The translations under genes were made by a program, and so were the position numbers. The notes beneath the pieces were generated by a model. That model made no database searches. It saw only the letters and a list, made by a program, of their open reading frames with translations, and was not told the DNA's origin. Of a DNA stretch of 64,000 bases, positions 46,824-60,480 are shown one piece after another. Position 1 is the first letter of the stretch. Each line of letters begins with the position of its first letter. Source of the stretch: Desmodus rotundus (taxonomy: Eukaryota > Chordata > Mammalia > Chiroptera > Phyllostomidae); NCBI RefSeq assembly GCF_022682495.2, contig NW_026527287.1, positions 1 through 64,000 of the forward strand, given 5' to 3'.

Positions 46824-48774
46824 CCCAGCAGCTCTCCCACCCCCGCAGAGGCAGAGTGCCAGGGAAGAACTAGGGACCTGGGGCCGGGAAGAGGGGCCGG
46901 CCACGGTTCCGCGCCAGGTGGAGCGGTCCCGGCGGGCGGGTGGGCGGGACCCTCGTCCACGGACCGGTCCTCCCGTGGGGAGTCTGGCCCGTGCCCCGCC
47001 TGGGAGGCTAAGAGCCTTGCTTCGCCTGCAACGCCCCCACCCTGCCACAAGGCGGCAGACTTGGACCCAGCCGCTTCAGCCCTCCAGTCTGTGCAGAACC
47101 ACCCAAAAATGGAGTGTGACCGCTGCGACCTCAGTCCCCCAGAGCTCGAACCCCGACCTCTGTGAGGGAATCGGCGGCCTCCTGTCCTTGGCGTCCGCAA
47201 AAGGCATTCACCTGCGGTGAACCAGGGCCTCGGGAGAGCAGGGCCAGGACCCATGGTAGGAGCCCGGGGGAGGCAACGGCAGCCTCTGCGGCCAGGCCTC
47301 GGGCTCTCGCCGGGGCTCTCTCGGGGCGCGGGCACCCTCTCTCGCCTAGAGAGTGCCCACGCCGTCCCTTGACCCCAGCGAGACACCTGCTTCCCGTGAC
47401 AAGAGGCCCCCTGCCTCCATGGAGCTTGGAACTCTGGGGCCGGGCTGCGGGTCACTGGGCTAAGTGGCTGGAAACGCGCAGACCCCTCCGTCCCGACCGC
47501 CCCACTGCGAAGATCCCCCTGCTCTTCCATCCGTAGGGGGGTCGCCCCTTACGGATGGAAGAACAGGCGGGAGGCCCCCAGGAGATGGCATTTGTCAGAG
47601 CCGCAGCTGGCCGGTTTCGGGCCGAGACGCGGGACCCGGCAGGTAGAGGGCAGGCAGCCCCACCAGAAGCCTCCCTCGGGGCAACGGGCCCCACCCTGGA
47701 CATCTCAGGCCTGCTTCACAGAGTCCCTGGGGTCCTGTCCGTGGAACTGGAAGCTCTCCCCGCCACCCAGAGGTCCGTTCCTTTGCCCGTGGACCACACT
47801 TGCCGGCGCGTCTCCCACCCCGGCAGAGGCAGAGTGCCAAGGGAGAACTAGGGACCCGGGGCCACGATGAGGGGCGGGCCAGGGTTCCGCGCCTGGTGGG
47901 CAGGGGCCCGGGCGGTCCGGACCCACGCCCAGGGACCCCGTCTCCCGGGGGGACTCGGGCCTGAGGCCTGCCTGGGGGGCTGAGAGTCTTTCTGGGCTCA
48001 AACGGCCCCACCCTGCCCCGAGGCGGCAAACGTGCACCGAGACGCTTCGACTCTCTAAAGTCTGGGCTGGACTTGGCGAGAAGGGACTGTGTCCGCTGGG
48101 ACCCGGGTCCCACAGAGCTCGAACCCCCCTCCCCGTGAAGGCATCCGCGGCCTGTGGTCCTTGGTGTCCGCAAAAGGCATTCACCTGCGGAGAACCTGGG
48201 CCCAGGTGAGCGGGACCAGGCCCCACGGCAGGAGCCTAGGGAGGCCCCTGGAGCCACGGGGGCCAGGGCCGGGCATTTTCCCGGGTGCTCTCTCGGGTCC
48301 CGGGTGCCCTCTCTCGCCCGGGGAGTGCCCACGCCGTCCCTTGACCCCCGCAGGACGCCTGCATCCCGCCATAAGCGGCCCACCTCCTCCACGGAGCGCG
48401 GACACAGGGGGCCGGGGTGCGAGCAACTGGCCTACGTGGCGGCAAACCCGCAGACCCCTCCGTCCCGTCCCCGCCACTGCGAAGATCCCCCTGTTCTTCC
48501 ATCCGTAAAGGGGTCCCCCTTTACGGATGGAAGAACAGGGGGGAGGCGCCCAGGAGATGGCTTTTGTCCGAGCCGCGGCTGGGTGGTTTTCGGGCCAAGA
48601 GGCGGGGCCGCGCAGGCGCAGGCAGGCCCCCCCACCACAAGCATCCCTCCGGGCAACGTGCCCCCCCCCTCGAGATATCAGGCCAGGTCCACAGGGTCCC
48701 TGGGCTGGTGTCAGAGTTAACGGAAGCCCTCCCTGCCATCCAGAGGACCGTGCGTTTTCCCGTGGACCACACTT
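46824..48774. repeat. Unit 25
   Basis: Complete, 1,951 bp. Alleles A C A C G G | C; palindromes 47515-47570 (two mismatches) and 48487-48542. Same haplotype as unit 28. Confidence 0.95.
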
Positions 48775-50725
48775 CCCAGCAGCTCTCCCACCCCCGCAGA
48801 GGCAGAGTGCCAGGGAAGAACTAGGGACCTGGGGCCGGGAAGAGGGGCCGGCCACGGTTCCGCGCCAGGTGGAGCGGTCCCGGCGGGCGGGTGGGCGGGA
48901 CCCTCGTCCACGGACCGGTCCTCCCGTGGGGAGTCTGGCCCGTGCCCCGCCTGGGAGGCTAAGAGCCTTGCTTCGCCTGCAACGCCCCCACCCTGCCACA
49001 AGGCGGCAGACTTGGACCCAGCCGCTTCAGCCCTCCAGTCTGTGCAGAACCACCCAAAAATGGAGTGTGACCGCTGCGACCTCAGTCCCCCAGAGCTCGA
49101 ACCCCGACCTCTGTGAGGGAATCGGCGGCCTCCTGTCCTTGGCGTCCGCAAAAGGCATTCACCTGCGGTGAACCAGGGCCTCGGGAGAGCAGGGCCAGGC
49201 CCCATGGTAGGAGCCCGGGGGAGGCAACGGCAGCCTCTGCGGCCAGGCCTCGGGCTCTCGCCGGGGCTCTCTCGGGGCGCGGGCACCCTCTCTCGCCTAG
49301 AGAGTGCCCACGCCGTCCCTTGACCCCAGCGAGACACCTGCTTCCCGTGACAAGAGGCCCCCTGCCTCCATGGAGCTTGGAACTCTGGGGCCGGGCTGCG
49401 GGTCACTGGGCTAAGTGGCTGGAAACGCGCAGACCCCTCCGTCCCGACCGCCCCACTGCGAAGATCCCCCTGCTCTTCCATCCGTAGGGGGGTCGCCCCT
49501 TACGGATGGAAGAACAGGCGGGAGGCCCCCAGGAGATGGCATTTGTCAGAGCCGCAGCTGGCCGGTTTCGGGCCGAGACGCGGGACCCGGCAGGTAGAGG
49601 GCAGGCAGCCCCACCAGAAGCCTCCCTCGGGGCAACGGGCCCCACCCTGGACATCTCAGGCCTGCTTCACAGAGTCCCTGGGGTCCTGTCCGTGGAACTG
49701 GAAGCTCTCCCCGCCACCCAGAGGTCCGTTCCTTTGCCCGTGGACCACACTTGCCGGCGCGTCTCCCACCCCGGCAGAGGCAGAGTGCCAAGGGAGAACT
49801 AGGGACCCGGGGCCACGATGAGGGGCGGGCCAGGGTTCCGCGCCTGGTGGGCAGGGGCCCGGGCGGTCCGGACCCACGCCCAGGGACCCCGTCTCCCGGG
49901 GGGACTCGGGCCTGAGGCCTGCCTGGGGGGCTGAGAGTCTTTCTGGGCTCAAACGGCCCCACCCTGCCCCGAGGCGGCAAACGTGCACCGAGACGCTTCG
50001 ACTCTCTAAAGTCTGGGCTGGACTTGGCGAGAAGGGACTGTGTCCGCTGGGACCCGGGTCCCACAGAGCTCGAACCCCCCTCCCCGTGAAGGCATCCGCG
50101 GCCTGTGGTCCTTGGTGTCCGCAAAAGGCATTCACCTGCGGAGAACCTGGGCCCAGGTGAGCGGGACCAGGCCCCACGGCAGGAGCCTAGGGAGGCCCCT
50201 GGAGCCACGGGGGCCAGGGCCGGGCATTTTCCCGGGTGCTCTCTCGGGTCCCGGGTGCCCTCTCTCGCCCGGGGAGTGCCCACGCCGTCCCTTGACCCCC
50301 GCAGGACGCCTGCATCCCGCCATAAGCGGCCCACCTCCTCCACGGAGCGCGGACACAGGGGGCCGGGGTGCGAGCAACTGGCCTACGTGGCGGCAAACCC
50401 GCAGACCCCTCCGTCCCGTCCCCGCCACTGCGAAGATCCCCCTGTTCTTCCATCCGTAAAGGGGTCCCCCTTTACGGATGGAAGAACAGGGGGGAGGCGC
50501 CCAGGAGATGGCTTTTGTCCGAGCCGCGGCTGGGTGGTTTTCGGGCCAAGAGGCGGGGCCGCGCAGGCGCAGGCAGGCCCCCCCACCACAAGCATCCCTC
50601 CGGGCAACGTGCCCCCCCCCTCGAGATATCAGGCCAGGTCCACAGGGTCCCTGGGCTGGTGTCAGAGTTAACGGAAGCCCTCCCTGCCATCCAGAGGACC
50701 GTGCGTTTTCCCGTGGACCACACTT
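48775..50725. repeat. Unit 26
   Basis: Complete, 1,951 bp. Alleles C C A C G G | C; palindromes 49466-49521 (two mismatches) and 50438-50493. Same as unit 27. Confidence 0.95.
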
Positions 50726-52676
50726 CCCAGCAGCTCTCCCACCCCCGCAGAGGCAGAGTGCCAGGGAAGAACTAGGGACCTGGGGCCGGGAAGAGGGGCC
50801 GGCCACGGTTCCGCGCCAGGTGGAGCGGTCCCGGCGGGCGGGTGGGCGGGACCCTCGTCCACGGACCGGTCCTCCCGTGGGGAGTCTGGCCCGTGCCCCG
50901 CCTGGGAGGCTAAGAGCCTTGCTTCGCCTGCAACGCCCCCACCCTGCCACAAGGCGGCAGACTTGGACCCAGCCGCTTCAGCCCTCCAGTCTGTGCAGAA
51001 CCACCCAAAAATGGAGTGTGACCGCTGCGACCTCAGTCCCCCAGAGCTCGAACCCCGACCTCTGTGAGGGAATCGGCGGCCTCCTGTCCTTGGCGTCCGC
51101 AAAAGGCATTCACCTGCGGTGAACCAGGGCCTCGGGAGAGCAGGGCCAGGCCCCATGGTAGGAGCCCGGGGGAGGCAACGGCAGCCTCTGCGGCCAGGCC
51201 TCGGGCTCTCGCCGGGGCTCTCTCGGGGCGCGGGCACCCTCTCTCGCCTAGAGAGTGCCCACGCCGTCCCTTGACCCCAGCGAGACACCTGCTTCCCGTG
51301 ACAAGAGGCCCCCTGCCTCCATGGAGCTTGGAACTCTGGGGCCGGGCTGCGGGTCACTGGGCTAAGTGGCTGGAAACGCGCAGACCCCTCCGTCCCGACC
51401 GCCCCACTGCGAAGATCCCCCTGCTCTTCCATCCGTAGGGGGGTCGCCCCTTACGGATGGAAGAACAGGCGGGAGGCCCCCAGGAGATGGCATTTGTCAG
51501 AGCCGCAGCTGGCCGGTTTCGGGCCGAGACGCGGGACCCGGCAGGTAGAGGGCAGGCAGCCCCACCAGAAGCCTCCCTCGGGGCAACGGGCCCCACCCTG
51601 GACATCTCAGGCCTGCTTCACAGAGTCCCTGGGGTCCTGTCCGTGGAACTGGAAGCTCTCCCCGCCACCCAGAGGTCCGTTCCTTTGCCCGTGGACCACA
51701 CTTGCCGGCGCGTCTCCCACCCCGGCAGAGGCAGAGTGCCAAGGGAGAACTAGGGACCCGGGGCCACGATGAGGGGCGGGCCAGGGTTCCGCGCCTGGTG
51801 GGCAGGGGCCCGGGCGGTCCGGACCCACGCCCAGGGACCCCGTCTCCCGGGGGGACTCGGGCCTGAGGCCTGCCTGGGGGGCTGAGAGTCTTTCTGGGCT
51901 CAAACGGCCCCACCCTGCCCCGAGGCGGCAAACGTGCACCGAGACGCTTCGACTCTCTAAAGTCTGGGCTGGACTTGGCGAGAAGGGACTGTGTCCGCTG
52001 GGACCCGGGTCCCACAGAGCTCGAACCCCCCTCCCCGTGAAGGCATCCGCGGCCTGTGGTCCTTGGTGTCCGCAAAAGGCATTCACCTGCGGAGAACCTG
52101 GGCCCAGGTGAGCGGGACCAGGCCCCACGGCAGGAGCCTAGGGAGGCCCCTGGAGCCACGGGGGCCAGGGCCGGGCATTTTCCCGGGTGCTCTCTCGGGT
52201 CCCGGGTGCCCTCTCTCGCCCGGGGAGTGCCCACGCCGTCCCTTGACCCCCGCAGGACGCCTGCATCCCGCCATAAGCGGCCCACCTCCTCCACGGAGCG
52301 CGGACACAGGGGGCCGGGGTGCGAGCAACTGGCCTACGTGGCGGCAAACCCGCAGACCCCTCCGTCCCGTCCCCGCCACTGCGAAGATCCCCCTGTTCTT
52401 CCATCCGTAAAGGGGTCCCCCTTTACGGATGGAAGAACAGGGGGGAGGCGCCCAGGAGATGGCTTTTGTCCGAGCCGCGGCTGGGTGGTTTTCGGGCCAA
52501 GAGGCGGGGCCGCGCAGGCGCAGGCAGGCCCCCCCACCACAAGCATCCCTCCGGGCAACGTGCCCCCCCCCTCGAGATATCAGGCCAGGTCCACAGGGTC
52601 CCTGGGCTGGTGTCAGAGTTAACGGAAGCCCTCCCTGCCATCCAGAGGACCGTGCGTTTTCCCGTGGACCACACTT
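50726..52676. repeat. Unit 27
   Basis: Complete, 1,951 bp. Alleles C C A C G G | C; palindromes 51417-51472 (two mismatches) and 52389-52444. Same as unit 26. Confidence 0.95.
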
Positions 52677-54627
52677 CCCAGCAGCTCTCCCACCCCCGCA
52701 GAGGCAGAGTGCCAGGGAAGAACTAGGGACCTGGGGCCGGGAAGAGGGGCCGGCCACGGTTCCGCGCCAGGTGGAGCGGTCCCGGCGGGCGGGTGGGCGG
52801 GACCCTCGTCCACGGACCGGTCCTCCCGTGGGGAGTCTGGCCCGTGCCCCGCCTGGGAGGCTAAGAGCCTTGCTTCGCCTGCAACGCCCCCACCCTGCCA
52901 CAAGGCGGCAGACTTGGACCCAGCCGCTTCAGCCCTCCAGTCTGTGCAGAACCACCCAAAAATGGAGTGTGACCGCTGCGACCTCAGTCCCCCAGAGCTC
53001 GAACCCCGACCTCTGTGAGGGAATCGGCGGCCTCCTGTCCTTGGCGTCCGCAAAAGGCATTCACCTGCGGTGAACCAGGGCCTCGGGAGAGCAGGGCCAG
53101 GACCCATGGTAGGAGCCCGGGGGAGGCAACGGCAGCCTCTGCGGCCAGGCCTCGGGCTCTCGCCGGGGCTCTCTCGGGGCGCGGGCACCCTCTCTCGCCT
53201 AGAGAGTGCCCACGCCGTCCCTTGACCCCAGCGAGACACCTGCTTCCCGTGACAAGAGGCCCCCTGCCTCCATGGAGCTTGGAACTCTGGGGCCGGGCTG
53301 CGGGTCACTGGGCTAAGTGGCTGGAAACGCGCAGACCCCTCCGTCCCGACCGCCCCACTGCGAAGATCCCCCTGCTCTTCCATCCGTAGGGGGGTCGCCC
53401 CTTACGGATGGAAGAACAGGCGGGAGGCCCCCAGGAGATGGCATTTGTCAGAGCCGCAGCTGGCCGGTTTCGGGCCGAGACGCGGGACCCGGCAGGTAGA
53501 GGGCAGGCAGCCCCACCAGAAGCCTCCCTCGGGGCAACGGGCCCCACCCTGGACATCTCAGGCCTGCTTCACAGAGTCCCTGGGGTCCTGTCCGTGGAAC
53601 TGGAAGCTCTCCCCGCCACCCAGAGGTCCGTTCCTTTGCCCGTGGACCACACTTGCCGGCGCGTCTCCCACCCCGGCAGAGGCAGAGTGCCAAGGGAGAA
53701 CTAGGGACCCGGGGCCACGATGAGGGGCGGGCCAGGGTTCCGCGCCTGGTGGGCAGGGGCCCGGGCGGTCCGGACCCACGCCCAGGGACCCCGTCTCCCG
53801 GGGGGACTCGGGCCTGAGGCCTGCCTGGGGGGCTGAGAGTCTTTCTGGGCTCAAACGGCCCCACCCTGCCCCGAGGCGGCAAACGTGCACCGAGACGCTT
53901 CGACTCTCTAAAGTCTGGGCTGGACTTGGCGAGAAGGGACTGTGTCCGCTGGGACCCGGGTCCCACAGAGCTCGAACCCCCCTCCCCGTGAAGGCATCCG
54001 CGGCCTGTGGTCCTTGGTGTCCGCAAAAGGCATTCACCTGCGGAGAACCTGGGCCCAGGTGAGCGGGACCAGGCCCCACGGCAGGAGCCTAGGGAGGCCC
54101 CTGGAGCCACGGGGGCCAGGGCCGGGCATTTTCCCGGGTGCTCTCTCGGGTCCCGGGTGCCCTCTCTCGCCCGGGGAGTGCCCACGCCGTCCCTTGACCC
54201 CCGCAGGACGCCTGCATCCCGCCATAAGCGGCCCACCTCCTCCACGGAGCGCGGACACAGGGGGCCGGGGTGCGAGCAACTGGCCTACGTGGCGGCAAAC
54301 CCGCAGACCCCTCCGTCCCGTCCCCGCCACTGCGAAGATCCCCCTGTTCTTCCATCCGTAAAGGGGTCCCCCTTTACGGATGGAAGAACAGGGGGGAGGC
54401 GCCCAGGAGATGGCTTTTGTCCGAGCCGCGGCTGGGTGGTTTTCGGGCCAAGAGGCGGGGCCGCGCAGGCGCAGGCAGGCCCCCCCACCACAAGCATCCC
54501 TCCGGGCAACGTGCCCCCCCCCTCGAGATATCAGGCCAGGTCCACAGGGTCCCTGGGCTGGTGTCAGAGTTAACGGAAGCCCTCCCTGCCATCCAGAGGA
54601 CCGTGCGTTTTCCCGTGGACCACACTT
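52677..54627. repeat. Unit 28
   Basis: Complete, 1,951 bp. Alleles A C A C G G | C; palindromes 53368-53423 (two mismatches) and 54340-54395. Confidence 0.95.
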
Positions 54628-56578
54628 CCCAGCAGCTCTCCCACCCCCGCAGAGGCAGAGTGCCAGGGAAGAACTAGGGACCTGGGGCCGGGAAGAGGGG
54701 CCGGCCACGGTTCCGCGCCAGGTGGAGCGGTCCCGGCGGGCGGGTGGGCGGGACCCTCGTCCACGGACCGGTCCTCCCGTGGGGAGTCTGGCCCGTGCCC
54801 CGCCTGGGAGGCTAAGAGCCTTGCTTCGCCTGCAACGCCCCCACCCTGCCACAAGGCGGCAGACTTGGACCCAGCCGCTTCAGCCCTCCAGTCTGTGCAG
54901 AACCACCCAAAAATGGAGTGTGACCGCTGCGACCTCAGTCCCCCAGAGCTCGAACCCCGACCTCTGTGAGGGAATCGGCGGCCTCCTGTCCTTGGCGTCC
55001 GCAAAAGGCATTCACCTGCGGTGAACCAGGGCCTCGGGAGAGCAGGGCCAGGACCCATGGTAGGAGCCCGGGGGAGGCAACGGCAGCCTCTGCGGCCAGG
55101 CCTCGGGCTCTCGCCGGGGCTCTCTCGGGGCGCGGGCACCCTCTCTCGCCTAGAGAGTGCCCACGCCGTCCCTTGACCCCAGCGAGACACCTGCTTCCCG
55201 TGACAAGAGGCCCCCTGCCTCCATGGAGCTTGGAACTCTGGGGCCGGGCTGCGGGTCACTGGGCTAAGTGGCTGGAAACGCGCAGACCCCTCCGTCCCGA
55301 CCGCCCCACTGCGAAGATCCCCCTGCTCTTCCATCCGTAGGGGGGTCGCCCCTTACGGATGGAAGAACAGGCGGGAGGCCCCCAGGAGATGGCATTTGTC
55401 AGAGCCGCAGCTGGCCGGTTTCGGGCCGAGACGCGGGACCCGGCAGGTAGAGGGCAGGCAGCCCCACCAGAAGCCTCCCTCGGGGCAACGGGCCCCACCC
55501 TGGACATCTCAGGCCTGCTTCACAGAGTCCCTGGGGTCCTGTCCGTGGAACTGGAAGCTCTCCCCGCCACCCAGAGGTCCGTTCCTTTGCCCGTGGACCA
55601 CACTTGCCGGCGCGTCTCCCACCCCGGCAGAGGCAGAGTGCCAAGGGAGAACTAGGGACCCGGGGCCACGATGAGGGGCGGGCCAGGGTTCCGCGCCTGG
55701 TGGGCAGGGGCCCGGGCGGTCCGGACCCACGCCCAGGGACCCCGTCTCCCGGGGGGACTCGGGCCTGAGGCCTGCCTGGGGGGCTGAGAGTCTTTCTGGG
55801 CTCAAACGGCCCCACCCTGCCCCGAGGCGGCAAACGTGCACCGAGACGCTTCGACTCTCTAAAGTCTGGGCTGGACTTGGCGAGAAGGGACTGTGTCCGC
55901 TGGGACCCGGGTCCCACAGAGCTCGAACCCCCCTCCCCGTGAAGGCATCCGCGGCCTGTGGTCCTTGGTGTCCGCAAAAGGCATTCACCTGCGGAGAACC
56001 TGGGCCCAGGTGAGCGGGACCAGGCCCCACGGCAGGAGCCTAGGGAGGCCCCTGGAGCCACGGGGGCCAGGGCCGGGCATTTTCCCGGGTGCTCTCTCGG
56101 GTCCCGGGTGCCCTCTCTCGCCCGGGGAGTGCCCACGCCGTCCCTTGACCCCCGCAGGACGCCTGCATCCCGCCATAAGCGGCCCACCTCCTCCACGGAG
56201 CGCGGACACAGGGGGCCGGGGTGCGAGCAACTGGCCTACGTGGCGGCAAACCCGCAGACCCCTCCGTCCCGTCCCCGCCACTGCGAAGATCCCCCTGTTC
56301 TTCCATCCGTAAAGGGGTCCCCCTTTACGGATGGAAGAACAGGGGGGAGGCGCCCAGGAGATGGCTTTTGTCCGAGCCGCGGCTGGGTGGTTTTCGGGCC
56401 AAGAGGCGGGGCCGCGCAGGCGCAGGCAGGCCCCCCCACCACAAGCATCCCTCCGGGCAACGTGCCCCCCCCCTTGAGATATCAGGCCAGGTCCACAGGG
56501 TCCCTGGGCTGGTGTCAGAGTTAACGGAAGCCCTCCCTGCCATCCAGAGGACCGTGCGTTTTCCCGTGGACCACACTT
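54628..56578. repeat. Unit 29
   Basis: Complete, 1,951 bp. Alleles A C A C G G | T; palindromes 55319-55374 (two mismatches) and 56291-56346. Confidence 0.95.
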
Positions 56579-58529
56579 CCCAGCAGCTCTCCCACCCCCG
56601 CAGAGGCAGAGTGCCAGGGAAGAACTAGGGACCTGGGGCCGGGAAGAGGGGCCGGCCACGGTTCCGCGCCAGGTGGAGCGGTCCCGGCGGGCGGGTGGGC
56701 GGGACCCTCGTCCACGGACCGGTCCTCCCGTGGGGAGTCTGGCCCGTGCCCCGCCTGGGAGGCTAAGAGCCTTGCTTCGCCTGCAACGCCCCCACCCTGC
56801 CACAAGGCGGCAGACTTGGACCCAGCCGCTTCAGCCCTCCAGTCTGTGCAGAACCACCCAAAAATGGAGTGTGACCGCTGCGACCTCAGTCCCCCAGAGC
56901 TCGAACCCCGACCTCTGTGAGGGAATCGGCGGCCTCCTGTCCTTGGCGTCCGCAAAAGGCATTCACCTGCGGTGAACCAGGGCCTCGGGAGAGCAGGGCC
57001 AGGCCCCATGGTAGGAGCCCGGGGGAGGCAACGGCAACATCTGCGGCCAGGCCTCGGGCTCTCGCCGGGGCTCTCTCGGGGCGCGGGCACCCTCTCTCGC
57101 CTAGAGAGTGCCCACGCCGTCCCTTGACCCCAGCGAGACACCTGCTTCCCGTGACAAGAGGCCCCCTGCCTCCATGGAGCTTGGAACTCTGGGGCCGGGC
57201 TGCGGGTCACTGGGCTAAGTGGCTGGAAACGCGCAGACCCCTCCGTCCCGACCGCCCCACTGCGAAGATCCCCCTGTTCTTCCATCCGTAGGGGGGTCGC
57301 CCCTTACGGATGGAAGAGCAGGGGGGAGGCCCCAAGGAGATGGCATTTGTCAGAGCCGCAGCTGGCCGGTTTCGGGCCGAGACGCGGGACCCGGCAGGTA
57401 GAGGGCAGGCAGCCCCACCAGAAGCCTCCCTCGGGGCAACGGGCCCCACCCTGGACATCTCAGGCCTGCTTCACAGAGTCCCTGGGGTCCTGTCCGTGGA
57501 ACTGGAAGCTCTCCCCGCCACCCAGAGGTCCGTTCCTTTGCCCGTGGACCACACTTGCCGGCGCGTCTCCCACCCCGGCAGAGGCAGAGTGCCAAGGGAG
57601 AACTAGGGACCCGGGGCCACGATGAGGGGCGGGCCAGGGTTCCGCGCCTGGTGGGCAGGGGCCCGGGCGGTCCGGACCCACGCCCAGGGACCCCGTCTCC
57701 CGGGGGGACTCGGGCCTGAGGCCTGCCTGGGGGGCTGAGAGTCTTTCTGGGCTCAAACGGCCCCACCCTGCCCCGAGGCGGCAAACGTGCACCGAGACGC
57801 TTCGACTCTCTAAAGTCTGGGCTGGACTTGGCGAGAAGGGACTGTGTCCGCTGGGACCCGGGTCCCACAGAGCTCGAACCCCCCTCCCCGTGAAGGCATC
57901 CGCGGCCTGTGGTCCTTGGTGTCCGCAAAAGGCATTCACCTGCGGAGAACCTGGGCCCAGGTGAGCGGGACCAGGCCCCACGGCAGGAGCCTAGGGAGGC
58001 CCCTGGAGCCACGGGGGCCAGGGCCGGGCATTTTCCCGGGTGCTCTCTCGGGTCCCGGGTGCCCTCTCTCGCCCGGGGAGTGCCCACGCCGTCCCTTGAC
58101 CCCCGCAGGACGCCTGCATCCCGCCATAAGCGGCCCACCTCCTCCACGGAGCGCGGACACAGGGGGCCGGGGTGCGAGCAACTGGCCTACGTGGCGGCAA
58201 ACCCGCAGACCCCTCCGTCCCGTCCCCGCCACTGCGAAGATCCCCCTGTTCTTCCATCCGTAAAGGGGTCCCCCTTTACGGATGGAAGAACAGGGGGGAG
58301 GCGCCCAGGAGATGGCTTTTGTCCGAGCCGCGGCTGGGTGGTTTTCGGGCCAAGAGGCGGGGCCGCGCAGGCGCAGGCAGGCCCCCCCACCACAAGCATC
58401 CCTCCGGGCAACGTGCCCCCCCCCTTGAGATATCAGGCCAGGTCCACAGGGTCCCTGGGCTGGTGTCAGAGTTAACGGAAGCCCTCCCTGCCATCCAGAG
58501 GACCGTGCGTTTTCCCGTGGACCACACTT
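56579..58529. repeat. Unit 30
   Basis: Complete, 1,951 bp. Alleles C T G G G G | T; palindromes 57270-57325 (T-G mismatch) and 58242-58297. Private changes at 57037 and 57039 (both to A) and at 57334 (C to A, inside the CTCF-like motif). Confidence 0.95.
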
Positions 58530-60480
58530 CCCAGCAGCTCTCCCACCCCCGCAGAGGCAGAGTGCCAGGGAAGAACTAGGGACCTGGGGCCGGGAAGAGG
58601 GGCCGGCCACGGTTCCGCGCCAGGTGGAGCGGTCCCGGCGGGCGGGTGGGCGGGACCCTCGTCCACGGACCGGTCCTCCCGTGGGGAGTCTGGCCCGTGC
58701 CCCGCCTGGGAGGCTAAGAGCCTTGCTTCGCCTGCAACGCCCCCACCCTGCCACAAGGCGGCAGACTTGGACCCAGCCGCTTCAGCCCTCCAGTCTGTGC
58801 AAAACCACCCAAAAATGGAGTGTGACCGCTGCGACCTCAGTCCCCCAGAGCTCGAACCCCGACCTCTGTGAGGGAATCGGCGGCCTCCTGTCCTTGGCGT
58901 CCGCAAAAGGCATTCACCTGCGGTGAACCAGGGCCTCGGGAGAGCAGGGCCAGGCCCCATGGTAGGAGCCCGGGGGAGGCAACGGCAGCCTCTGCGGCCA
59001 GGCCTCGGGCTCTCGCCGGGGCTCTCTCGGGGCGCGGGCACCCTCTCTCGCCTAGAGAGTGCCCACGCCGTCCCTTGACCCCAGCGAGACACCTGCTTCC
59101 CGTGACAAGAGGCCCCCTGCCTCCATGGAGCTTGGAACTCTGGGGCCGGGCTGCGGGTCACTGGGCTAAGTGGCTGGAAACGCGCAGACCCCTCCGTCCC
59201 GACCGCCCCACTGCGAAGATCCCCCTGTTCTTCCATCCGTAGGGGGGTCGCCCCTTACGGATGGAAGAACAGGGGGGAGGCCCCCAGGAGATGGCATTTG
59301 TCAGAGCCGCAGCTGGCCGGTTTCGGGCCGAGACGCGGGACCCGGCAGGTAGAGGGCAGGCAGCCCCACCACAAGCCTCCCTCGGCGCAACGGGCCCCAC
59401 CCTGGACATCTCAGGCCTGCTTCACAGAGTCCCTGGGGTCCTGTCCGTGGAACTGGAAGCTCTCCCCGCCACCCAGAGGTCCGTTCCTTTGCCCGTGGAC
59501 CACACTTGCCGGCGCGTCTCCCACCCCGGCAGAGGCAGAGTGCCAAGGGAGAACTAGGGACCCGGGGCCACGATGAGGGGCGGGCCAGGGTTCCGCGCCT
59601 GGTGGGCAGGGGCCCGGGCGGTCCGGACCCACGCCCAGGGACCCCGTCTCCCGGGGGGACTCGGGCCTGAGGCCTGCCTGGGGGGCTGAGAGTCTTTCTG
59701 GGCTCAAACGGCCCCACCCTGCCCCGAGGCGGCAAACGTGCACCGAGACGCTTCGACTCTCTAAAGTCTGGGCTGGACTTGGCGAGAAGGGACTGTGTCC
59801 GCTGGGACCCGGGTCCCACAGAGCTCGAACCCCCCTCCCCGTGAAGGCATCCGCGGCCTGTGGTCCTTGGTGTCCGCAAAAGGCATTCACCTGCGGAGAA
59901 CCTGGGCCCAGGTGAGCGGGACCAGGCCCCACGGCAGGAGCCTAGGGAGGCCCCTGGAGCCACGGGGGCCAGGGCCGGGCATTTTCCCGGGTGCTCTCTC
60001 GGGTCCCGGGTGCCCTCTCTCGCCCGGGGAGTGCCCACGCCGTCCCTTGACCCCCGCAGGACGCCTGCATCCCGCCATAAGCGGCCCACCTCCTCCACGG
60101 AGCGCGGACACAGGGGGCCGGGGTGCGAGCAACTGGCCTACGTGGCGGCAAACCCGCAGACCCCTCCGTCCCGTCCCCGCCACTGCGAAGATCCCCCTGT
60201 TCTTCCATCCGTAAAGGGGTCCCCCTTTACGGATGGAAGAACAGGGGGGAGGCGCCCAGGAGATGGCTTTTGTCCGAGCCGCGGCTGGGTGGTTTTCGGG
60301 CCAAGAGGCGGGGCCGCGCAGGCGCAGGCAGGCCCCCCCACCACAAGCATCCCTCCGGGCAACGTGCCCCCCCCCTCGAGATATCAGGCCAGGTCCACAG
60401 GGTCCCTGGGCTGGTGTCAGAGTTAACGGAAGCCCTCCCTGCCATCCAGAGGACCGTGCGTTTTCCCGTGGACCACACTT
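58530..60480. repeat. Unit 31
   Basis: Complete, 1,951 bp. Alleles C T A G C G | C; palindromes 59221-59276 (fully paired, T-A) and 60193-60248. A at 58802 and C at 59386 are shared only with unit 33. Confidence 0.95.
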